Below, one piece after another: positions 17,664 through 24,406 of a DNA stretch of 64,000 bases (position 1 is the stretch's first letter; every line of letters begins with the position of its first letter). Both the position numbers and the translations under genes were made by a program. The DNA is from FLUQ01 sp031550605 (GTDB lineage: Bacteria; Desulfobacterota; Desulfovibrionia; Desulfovibrionales; Desulfovibrionaceae), in the NCBI GenBank assembly GCA_031550605.1, contig JAVBOK010000049.1:1-64000 (forward strand), read 5' to 3'. The notes under the pieces are model-generated. The model saw only the letters and a program-made list of their open reading frames with translations, had not been told where the DNA came from and searched no databases.

Positions 17664-18827
17664 TTACCTGTCTACTTCGGGGATGACCAGGTCGAGGCTG
17701 CCGAGAATGGCGACGGCGTCCGCCAGAAGGACGCCCTTGGCCGCTTCCGCGAAAAGGCTGAGGTTCGAAAAGCCCGGCGCGCGCAGTTTCACCCGGTACG
17801 GGTTCTTGCCGCCGTCGGACGTCACCCAGACCCCGATCTTGCCCCGGCCGCCCTCCACCGCGAAATAGGCTTCGCCGGCGGGCAGGCGGGTGTTGAACTT
17901 GATGCCTTTGGGCGGCAGGGGGGAACCCGCGGGAATGGAAGCCACCGCCTGTTCCACAATATTCAGGCTCTGCTCGATTTCATCCAGCCGCACGTTGTAG
18001 CGGGCCATGCAGTCGCCTTCGGTGTGGACCGGAATTGAGAAGTCAAAGCGGTCGTAGAGGGAATAGGGTTCGCTTCTGCGGGTGTCGTGGCCGATGCCGG
18101 AACCGCGCGACATGGGGCCGGTGGCGCCGTAGCGGTTGCACATTTCGCGGTCAATGATCCCGATGCCTTCCAGGCGGTTTCTCAGGATCATGTTCTCCGT
18201 GACCAGACCGCGGTACATGGGCAGCCGGGTGCGCATATAGGGGACGAATTCGCGGATCAGCCTGAAAAAGCGGTCGTTCCCGTCGGCGCAGACCCCTCCC
18301 AGGCGGAAATAGCTGTAGGTCAGACGGGATCCGCAAACTTCCTGCAGAATGTCCAGGATTTTTTCCCGGTCGTCAAAAGCGTACAGAATGGGGGTAAAGG
18401 CCCCCAGGTCCAGCAGATAGGCTCCCCACCAGACCATGTGCGAGGCGATGCGGTTCAGTTCCGTGGCGATGATCCGCATGTACTGGGCCCGCTCGGAAAC
18501 CTCAAAGCCGCCCAGGCGCTCGCAGGCGCCGGCGAAAGCCCAGTTCCAGGCCATGGCGTGCAGATAGTCCACCCGGCCCATGTTGTTCATGTACTGGCCG
18601 GGGCTTTTGATTTCCGCCATTTTTTCGTGCATGCGGTGCAGATAGCCCAGCACGGGTTCCGCGCGCAGGATGTATTCGCCGTCCAGCTCCAGCAGAACGC
18701 GCAGCACCCCATGGGTGGACGGGTGCTGGGGGCCCAGGTTCAGGACGATGGTGCCGTCCCGGGCGCCCTTCTCGAAATTGACGGTATAGAAATCCCCACG
18801 GGTGTCGTCGTACAGAGATCTATGCAT
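17664..18827 (-). CDS. nuoD: Complex I 49-kDa-type subunit NuoD
   Basis: NuoD holds part of the quinone site next to cluster N2 and is related to [NiFe]-hydrogenase large subunits. The 387-residue protein is full length, with LGPQHPSTHGVLR near residue 31, HRMHEKMAE and the C-terminal DLVIPEVDR ending that is typical of the family. It overlaps nuoC by eight bases. NuoC and NuoD are separate here, not fused as in E. coli. Confidence 0.97.
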   Translation of the reverse strand: MHRSLYDDTRGDFYTVNFEKGARDGTIVLNLGPQHPSTHGVLRVLLELDGEYILRAEPVLGYLHRMHEKMAEIKSPGQYMNNMGRVDYLHAMAWNWAFAGACERLGGFEVSERAQYMRIIATELNRIASHMVWWGAYLLDLGAFTPILYAFDDREKILDILQEVCGSRLTYSYFRLGGVCADGNDRFFRLIREFVPYMRTRLPMYRGLVTENMILRNRLEGIGIIDREMCNRYGATGPMSRGSGIGHDTRRSEPYSLYDRFDFSIPVHTEGDCMARYNVRLDEIEQSLNIVEQAVASIPAGSPLPPKGIKFNTRLPAGEAYFAVEGGRGKIGVWVTSDGGKNPYRVKLRAPGFSNLSLFAEAAKGVLLADAVAILGSLDLVIPEVDR

Positions 18828-19473
18828 CGCTGTCTTCCTTCTTGTCCGCGGGGGAGTCTTCAGCGGGTTTCACGGCGGCCGCCTTCGCCTTGGGGGCCGG
18901 CCCGGCCGGCGCTTCGGCGGCGGGTTCGGCTTTCGCGGCCTCTTCTTTCACCGGCGCGTCCAGCAGGGTGAAGCCGTCGGCTTTGGAAACGACCTTGCGG
19001 ACACGTTCCGGCGCGGAAAAGATCACGTGCAGCGGTGCGCGGGCGTTTTCTTCCTTATACAGGGGATGCACCGCGTCCATGTCGTCGGGCAGCAGCAGGG
19101 GCACGAAATTGGGGTTGCCCGCGTAGGCGAATCCGTAAAAATCGCGGGTTTCGCGTTCGTGCCATTCCGCGCCCTGGTACACGGAGGCGATGGAGGGAAA
19201 TTCCGCGCCGCCGCCCGCGCCGTAGGGGACGACGACGAGCAGGGTCACCCGGTCCGGGGCGTCGAACTTGTCAAAATGATAGACGGAAACCGCCCCGTCA
19301 GCGCTCATCAGGCCGCTGACGTCTTCCAGGTGCCAGTCCGCGGCCAGAAAGGCCCTGGCGGCGGGGACCAGATCCTTGGGGTCCAGCACGGCAAGACAGG
19401 CGGAGCCGGTGCGGGATTTGTCCTCTTCGGCAAGATAGCGGACGGGCATCGCTTTGAGAAAGGCCGGAATCAT
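18820..19473 (-). CDS. nuoC: Complex I 30-kDa-type subunit NuoC
   Basis: A peripheral-arm subunit without cofactors. The 217-residue protein contains the family signature EFPSIASVYQGAEWHERETRDFYG (in pieces: WHERETRDFYG near residue 105). An unusual ~45-residue Ala/Pro/Lys-rich tail follows the conserved core. Its start overlaps the nuoB stop by four bases (ATGA). Confidence 0.94.
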   Translation of the reverse strand: MIPAFLKAMPVRYLAEEDKSRTGSACLAVLDPKDLVPAARAFLAADWHLEDVSGLMSADGAVSVYHFDKFDAPDRVTLLVVVPYGAGGGAEFPSIASVYQGAEWHERETRDFYGFAYAGNPNFVPLLLPDDMDAVHPLYKEENARAPLHVIFSAPERVRKVVSKADGFTLLDAPVKEEAAKAEPAAEAPAGPAPKAKAAAVKPAEDSPADKKEDSDA

Positions 19474-20126
19474 GCGGCACCCCCGTCTTTTCCGGAAGCG
19501 GCCTTGACCTTGTCCACGGCGTCGTCCAGAAAAGCGAAATCAAGCTGCTCGGGCACCTTCCACCAGCGTTTGCCGGTCATTTTCTCCTGCAGGGCGAACA
19601 GGCCTTCCAGCAGCGCTTCGGGCCGGGGGGGGCAGCCGGGAACGTACACGTCCACGGGGATGATCCTGTCCACGCCTTCCACAATGCCGTACTGGTCCTT
19701 GAATTTGAACGGCCCGCCGGAAATGGCGCAGTTGCCCAGGGCCATGACGAAGCGGGGCGCCGGCATCTGTTCGTACAGGCGCACCACGGCGGGGGCCAGT
19801 TTGCGCGACACCGTGCCCGCCACGATCATCAGGTCCGCCTGGCGGGGGGAAGGACGGAAAACCTCCGCCCCGAAACGGGCGATGTCGAACCGGGCCATGC
19901 CCACGCCCATCATCTCGATGGCGCAGCAGGCCAGGCCGAAGGTCATGGGCCACAGCGACATGGCCCGGCACAGGTCCATAATTTTGTTCACCGGTCCCGG
20001 CAGGGGAATGACCGGCTTGTCGATATACCCGGTGGTCGGGGGTACCGGAGCCAAAGACCCGGTTGCGGACCGGGTCTTTTCGGACGCGGGCTCGGCCCCC
20101 GTCAGGGAACGATTTTGCGCTGCCAT
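19470..20126 (-). CDS. nuoB: Complex I subunit NuoB (cluster N2)
   Basis: NuoB carries the terminal [4Fe-4S] cluster N2. I chose the ATG at 20126 (218 residues) because AGGGAG lies seven bases upstream and the protein then starts MAAQNRSL; the open frame continues upstream inside nuoA. Cluster ligands are visible: tandem Cys 67-68 in GLACCAIEMM, Cys 133 in GNCAISGG and Cys 165 in VPGCPPRPEA. The start lies 25 bases inside the end of nuoA. Confidence 0.96.
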   Translation of the reverse strand: MAAQNRSLTGAEPASEKTRSATGSLAPVPPTTGYIDKPVIPLPGPVNKIMDLCRAMSLWPMTFGLACCAIEMMGVGMARFDIARFGAEVFRPSPRQADLMIVAGTVSRKLAPAVVRLYEQMPAPRFVMALGNCAISGGPFKFKDQYGIVEGVDRIIPVDVYVPGCPPRPEALLEGLFALQEKMTGKRWWKVPEQLDFAFLDDAVDKVKAASGKDGGAA

Positions 20127-20482
20127 GTAAACACTCCCTTGGCGCGGAAATACACAAGAGCCAGAACAAGAAAGAACAGAAAGACGGCCAGCTTGGCAAA
20201 GGCGCCCCAGCCTTCGGTCAGGTGGTACTGGACGGCCACGGGAAACAGGTACAGGACGTCCACGTCGAAAGCGATGAAGATCAGGGCGTACATATAATAG
20301 CTGATGCCGAAATGGGTCCAGGCGGAACCGTGGGGCCGCATGCCGCATTCGTACGGCATGCCCAGATCGCCTCCCCTGGCCCTGGGGGTGATCAAAAGGC
20401 CCAGCAGCAGCGGCCCCAGGGCGAAAGCCGCCCCGCCGACGAGAAAGAGGATGATGGCCAGATGCAAAATGTCAAAAACCAT
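20102..20482 (-). CDS. nuoA: Complex I membrane subunit NuoA
   Basis: The first gene of the operon. The start at 20482 (MVFDILHLAIILF) gives 126 residues and three helices, the normal size for NuoA. The longer upstream reading would translate a repeat-rich leader and is rejected. The loop motif PYECGMRPHGSAWTHFGISYY with the conserved Cys is present, followed by FIAFDVDVLYLFP. Confidence 0.95.
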   Translation of the reverse strand: MVFDILHLAIILFLVGGAAFALGPLLLGLLITPRARGGDLGMPYECGMRPHGSAWTHFGISYYMYALIFIAFDVDVLYLFPVAVQYHLTEGWGAFAKLAVFLFFLVLALVYFRAKGVFTWQRKIVP

Positions 20483-20711
20483 GGCAAACCCCTGTTGCAA
20501 AAAAACCGGCCAGCCACCGGCGGGCGGCGTGGTCGTGGGCTGTCTGGCAAACGCCGCGCGCGCTGGACCGGTCGACGCTGCAAACAGGCGCCCGACGGCG
20601 GGCAAAGCCCGCCCGCGTCTGTTTGGCGGCACGGGTTTGAAGACAAACCCGTGCGGGCATTTCGCGTGAAATGCCCTACGATGCGCGGGAGACGTCAAAT
20701 CGCAGACGCCC
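20483..20711 (-). other. Structured leader of the nuo operon
   Basis: About 220 bases separate the predicted start of transcription from nuoA. They contain a large stem (CAAACAG at 20581 pairing with CTGTTTG at 20619-20625, with GGCGGGC/GCCCGCC inside), a perfect 10-bp hairpin (20630-20653, arms CACGGGTTTG/CAAACCCGTG) and a 9-bp palindrome (20655-20676, arms GGGCATTTC/GAAATGCCC). The last two elements recur in related form upstream of the sensor kinase and purC. A role in mRNA stability or regulation is inference. Confidence 0.5.
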
Positions 20712-20739
20712 AGCATACTCCAACTTTCGATTTTGTCAA
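20712..20739 (-). promoter_or_regulatory. Sigma-70-type promoter of the nuo operon
   Basis: On the minus strand a perfect -35 TTGACA is followed after 16 bases by TATGCT. Transcription would start near 20705 and read through the structured leader into nuoA. Confidence 0.6.
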
Positions 20740-20787
20740 ACCGGAAAGGGCGGCGCCGCGCGCTCCGGATTGACGGCAAACCCCGGT

Positions 20788-20904
20788 TGATGACTACCCC
20801 CGCAAGTCCGGGGTTTGTCGGGCACGCCCGCTCCGGCGCTTTCCGGCGGCAACGAATGCCGCCCGCGCCCGCGCGGCGGGACAGTTGCCAAAGAAGGCTT
20901 TGCC
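20788..20904 (+). repeat. 117-base intergenic repeat, copy A
   Basis: It begins TGATGACTAC and ends CTTTGCC. The core pieces CCGGGGTTTG, GCCCGCTCCGGCGCTTTCC, GGCGGCAA and GAATGCCGCC match the copy at 49562-49678 at the same total length, and a shorter inverted copy lies at 27762-27844. It lies between nuoA and the DUF1786 gene. Confidence 0.75.
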
Positions 20905-21009
20905 GACAGCCCCGGGGCGCGGGCTGCGCCCTGTTCCTCCTTCTTGCGGTCCCGCCGCCGAATCTGTATGCTGCATTGTTTGAAACGGGAACCTTTCCCG
21001 GAGGGTGTC

Positions 21010-22062
21010 ATGCAGGAGTTTTTTTCCGTTCCGCAACAGTCCGTGCTCTGCATCGACGTGGGCAGCCGCACGCAGGACGTATTGGTGTTCCAGCAGGGAA
21101 GCGATCCGCAGAACATGCCCCGCTGCGTCCTGCCCGCTCCCGCCCAGGCTCTGGCCCGGAGGATCATGGCCTGCACCGCCGGCCGCCGCGACATTTACGT
21201 CAGCGGTCCGGTCATGGGCCGCGGCTATGCGCGCGCCCTCGCCGCCCATGTGAAAGAGGGATGTCGGGCCGCGGTTTCGGAAGAGACGGCTCTCGCCCTG
21301 CATGAAAGCTTCGCCGCGGCCGAAGAGGCGGGGCTGCAGATCGCCGACATCTGCCCGGACGGGTATCTGCCCTTGCGCACGGGCGACGTGGATATGAACG
21401 TGTGGCGCGATTTCTGCCGCATGATGGGATTGGATATGCCCAGTCTGGTGGCGGTGGCGGCCCAGGATCACGGCCACCATCCGCAGGACAGCAGCCGGCC
21501 GGGCCGCATGGCCATGTGGCGCAAAGCGCTGTATGCCGATCCCGGCGAAGGGGCCGACCCCAGAAATTTGATCTTCATGCCTCCTCCGTCGGAACTGACC
21601 CGGCTTGCGGCCATCCACGCCGTGACCGGGGGGCCGGTGGCCGATTCCGGCGCGGCGGCGCTGCTGGGCCTGCTTTCCATTCCGGAAATCGCCGAACGCA
21701 GCTTTCGCCAGGGCGTTTTGCTGGTCAACGCGGGCAACAGCCATGTGGCGGCGTTTCTGGTTTTCCGGCAGCGGATTTTCGGGATTTACGAACAGCACAC
21801 CTTCGGCGTTTCCGTGGATTTGCTGGTGAAAAATCTGTGGGATTTCCGCCTGGGCTGGCTGCCCAACGAACAGGTGCGGCTTGAGGGCGGGCACGGCAGC
21901 GTGACTCTGGACCTGCCGCCGGAAGCCGAAGGATTCCGCCCCGCGTACATTACCGGGGCGCAGCGGCGGATGTTCACCGGGCACGGGCAGATGACCTCTC
22001 CCCACGACGAGGCGATGATGGCCGGGTGTTTCGGCCTGTTGCACGGGCTTGGATATATCTGA
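21010..22062 (+). CDS. DUF1786 protein (actin-like ATPase fold)
   Basis: A 350-residue protein. The start at 21010 is preceded by GGAGGGT and the conserved sequence begins there; the frame extends upstream only through the repeat. The N-terminus LCIDVGSRTQDVLVF resembles the phosphate-1 loop of sugar kinase/actin-like ATPases. GPVMGRGYARAL and a later glycine-rich LLVNAGNSHVAAFLV fit the same fold. Older databases label this family pyruvate formate-lyase activating enzyme-like, but no radical SAM cysteines are present, so that name is unsupported. The function is unknown. It is followed by paaK after 196 bases. Confidence 0.75.
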   Translation: MQEFFSVPQQSVLCIDVGSRTQDVLVFQQGSDPQNMPRCVLPAPAQALARRIMACTAGRRDIYVSGPVMGRGYARALAAHVKEGCRAAVSEETALALHESFAAAEEAGLQIADICPDGYLPLRTGDVDMNVWRDFCRMMGLDMPSLVAVAAQDHGHHPQDSSRPGRMAMWRKALYADPGEGADPRNLIFMPPPSELTRLAAIHAVTGGPVADSGAAALLGLLSIPEIAERSFRQGVLLVNAGNSHVAAFLVFRQRIFGIYEQHTFGVSVDLLVKNLWDFRLGWLPNEQVRLEGGHGSVTLDLPPEAEGFRPAYITGAQRRMFTGHGQMTSPHDEAMMAGCFGLLHGLGYI

Positions 22063-22106
22063 ATTTTCGGGTAGTTTCGGAATGAAAATGTTCTGGCGGA
22101 TACGCG

Positions 22107-22220
22107 GCGCGGCGAAGCGGCCGCACGCGGGCGGCGCGTGCGGGCATCGGGGGCAGGCCGCTCCGGCTTGTCCGCATCCGGGAAAAGAGTGTTTTCGTCT
22201 ATTATGCACAACCGGTGCAT
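22107..22220. repeat. Repeat fragment and dyad upstream of paaK
   Basis: Bases 22107-22126 (GCGCGGCGAAG then cGGCCGCAC) match, with one difference, the reverse complement of 47618-47637, and the first 11 bases recur at 54342. Nearer the gene, ATGCAC and GTGCAT form a 6-bp dyad around 22203-22220. The dyad may be an operator. Nothing else is visible in the 196-base gap. Confidence 0.45.
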
Positions 22221-22258
22221 GAAAAAGAGTAAAGGCAATTGCTCCAACGAGGCTCGCC

Positions 22259-23554
22259 ATGGAATTTTTTCATCCGGCCGAAGGCTGGGACCGCGAACGG
22301 ATCGAGCAGACGCAGCTGGTGCGTCTGAAAAACACGGTGGAACAGGCCCTGAAGTCGCCTTTTTACGGCAAACGCCTGGGGCAGCTCGGCATCACGAAGG
22401 ACAGCGTCACCTCCCTTGACTGCCTGCGCCAGATCCCCTTCACCACCAAGGCCGACCTGCGCGGCGCCTATCCGTACGGGCTGCACACGGTGCCCCTTGA
22501 CGAAATGGTGCGCCTGCACGCGTCCAGCGGCACCACGGGATCTTCCGTGGCCATCTGCCATACGCAGGACGACCTCAGCACCTGGGCCGACCTGATGGCC
22601 CGATGCATGCACATGGTGGGCGTGCGCAAAAGCGACGTATTCCAGAATATCGCGGGGTACGGCCTGTTCACCGGGGGACTGGGCATCCATGCCGGGGCCG
22701 AGCGCCTGGGCTGCCTGACCATACCGGCGGGCGCGGGCAATACCCGGCGCCAGATCCAGCTGATCCGGGACATGGGGGTGACGGTCCTGCACATCATCCC
22801 GTCCTACGCCCTGTTTCTGGGCGCGTCCCTCAAGGCCGACGGCATTGATCCGCGCGAGCTGCCGCCGCGCGTCGCCCTGATCGGCGCGGAACCGCACACG
22901 GAAGAAGCCCGGCAGCGCATCGAGTACCTGCTGGGGGTCAAGGCGTACAATTCCTACGGCCTGTCGGAGATGAACGGGCCCGGCGTGGCCTTTGAATGCC
23001 TTGCCCAGAACGGCATGCACGTCTGGGAGGACGCGTATATCCTGGAAGTGCTGGACCCCAAAACCCTGGAGCCGGTCCCCGCGGGCGAAGTGGGCGAACT
23101 GGTGCTGACCACCATCTGCCGCCGGGGCATGCCGATCCTGCGGTACCGCACGGCGGACCTGACCCGGCTGCTGCCGGGGTCCTGCCCCTGCGGCCGGCAG
23201 CACCGCCGCATCGACCGCATCCTCGGCCGGGCGGACGACATGATGATCGTCAAGGGCTGCAACATCTATCCCATGCAGATCGAGCAGATTCTGCTTTCTT
23301 TCGGCGAGGTGGGACAAAATTATCTGATCATTCTGGAGAACGAGGACGGCATGGATCAGCTCAAGGTCCAGGTCGAGATCCGTGAGGAATACTTTGTCGA
23401 GGACGTGCGGGCCCTGACCCGCCTGCAGCGCAGAATAGCCCACAGGCTGCGCGACGAGGTGCTGCTGACGCCCAAGGTGGAACTGGTGCAGGCCAACACG
23501 CTGCCCAAAAGCGAGGGCAAGGCCGTGCGCGTCATTGACAAACGAACCGCATAG
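22259..23554 (+). CDS. paaK: Phenylacetate-CoA ligase family protein
   Basis: An ANL-superfamily adenylate-forming enzyme that activates an aryl or other carboxylate to its CoA thioester. The 431-residue length is typical for PaaK. Visible motifs are LHASSGTTGSSVAI (ATP loop, residues ~83-96), YNSYGLSEMNGPGVAFEC, RYRTADLTRLL and the hinge GRADDMMIVKGCNIYP, followed by the small C-terminal PaaK-type domain. GAGG lies seven bases before the ATG. In anaerobes such enzymes often scavenge aromatic acids from amino acid fermentation; the substrate here is not proven. Confidence 0.92.
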   Translation: MEFFHPAEGWDRERIEQTQLVRLKNTVEQALKSPFYGKRLGQLGITKDSVTSLDCLRQIPFTTKADLRGAYPYGLHTVPLDEMVRLHASSGTTGSSVAICHTQDDLSTWADLMARCMHMVGVRKSDVFQNIAGYGLFTGGLGIHAGAERLGCLTIPAGAGNTRRQIQLIRDMGVTVLHIIPSYALFLGASLKADGIDPRELPPRVALIGAEPHTEEARQRIEYLLGVKAYNSYGLSEMNGPGVAFECLAQNGMHVWEDAYILEVLDPKTLEPVPAGEVGELVLTTICRRGMPILRYRTADLTRLLPGSCPCGRQHRRIDRILGRADDMMIVKGCNIYPMQIEQILLSFGEVGQNYLIILENEDGMDQLKVQVEIREEYFVEDVRALTRLQRRIAHRLRDEVLLTPKVELVQANTLPKSEGKAVRVIDKRTA

Positions 23555-23604
23555 CGGCAAAAGGCCAGAATTCTTTCGGTCCACGGCAACCCCAGGCGCG
23601 CTTC

Positions 23605-24213
23605 ATGCCCACTGCCCGATTCGCGACATATTTCCGGCTGCGCCGCACGGTCCCGCTCGCGGCGGTTCTTCTGCCGCTGCTGCTTTTCTGCGCCCCGGCC
23701 CGCGCCCTGCCGCCGCAGCATCTGGTCATCCAGGCCCCGCTTGTGGAAACCCGCACCGGCAACATCCTGGTCAAGCTGGGCATCACCGTGGACAATGTGA
23801 GCGGCCTGTATGAAATGCTCAAAGACGGCGCCTCGTTTCAGTTGGTGGTGGATGTGAAGCTGGAACGGGTGCGCAGTCTTTGGACCAACGTGCTTCTCAG
23901 CGAGAAAAAGCTGGTTTCCGTGCTGCGCCACAACCCCCTGACCCGGGAATTCATGCTCTTTCTGCCCGGCGTGGACAAGCCTTTGCTGGACAAGAATCTG
24001 GAACGGCTGCTGGCCGCGACCTGGCATAAATTTCAGGCGGACGCGGGTCCGGTGGATCTGCTCAGGCAGGCGGAACCGGGCGCGGCCTACCAGATCCAGC
24101 TTGAGGTCAGCCTGCGCCATGCCGAGGTGCCGCCCTGGCTGGCAAAAAATTATGTGCTCTGGTCCTGGAATGTGGTAGATCCGGTAACGATCAAACTGCC
24201 GTTTCACTTTTGA
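23605..24213 (+). CDS. DUF4390 exported protein
   Basis: A 202-residue protein with a basic N-terminus and a signal segment ending ALLLPLLLFCAPARA, then a beta-rich domain with conserved VDNVSGLYEMLKDGASFQLVVDVKLER and WLAKNYVLWSWNV. Proteins of the DUF4390 family are typically encoded directly upstream of NtrY-like kinases, as here. It is probably a periplasmic partner of that sensor; this is inference from conserved context. Confidence 0.85.
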   Translation: MPTARFATYFRLRRTVPLAAVLLPLLLFCAPARALPPQHLVIQAPLVETRTGNILVKLGITVDNVSGLYEMLKDGASFQLVVDVKLERVRSLWTNVLLSEKKLVSVLRHNPLTREFMLFLPGVDKPLLDKNLERLLAATWHKFQADAGPVDLLRQAEPGAAYQIQLEVSLRHAEVPPWLAKNYVLWSWNVVDPVTIKLPFHF

Positions 24214-24223
24214 ACGGGGCGCG

Positions 24224-24364
24224 GGGGCATCATGCCCCTGCCGCCGGAACAGGGCGCTTTCGCTTTGAGATTGCCGCGTAACGGCAAGTCCGGGTTCGCC
24301 CGCGCCGGTTCGCGGCAAGGATTTGCGGACAAATCCTTGCGGGCGTTTCACGCGTGAAATGCCC
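24224..24364 (+). repeat. Intergenic palindromes upstream of the sensor kinase
   Basis: Three elements lie in the 193-base gap. 24224-24238 is GGGGCAT-c-ATGCCCC. 24315-24340 is a perfect 11-bp hairpin (arms GCAAGGATTTG/CAAATCCTTGC). 24341-24364 is a palindrome with arms GGGCGTTTCA and TGAAATGCCC around CGCG. The pair hairpin plus palindrome repeats the arrangement at 20630-20676 in the same orientation. Confidence 0.7.
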
Positions 24365-24406
24365 CAGTCTGAAAGGGCCGAACTCTTTCAGGGTGTTGCA
24401 ATCGCC

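Noticed and set aside
20483..20779. N-terminal extension of NuoA by 99 residues
   Set aside because: It would translate a repeat-rich leader, while the normal NuoA N-terminus begins at 20482.
20788..20904. CRISPR array or insertion sequence among the intergenic repeats
   Set aside because: Copies are far apart, there are no regular spacers, no cas genes and no transposase.
21010..22062. Pyruvate formate-lyase activating enzyme
   Set aside because: That label is attached to DUF1786 in some databases, but the protein lacks the CX3CX2C radical SAM motif and instead has an ATPase-like loop.
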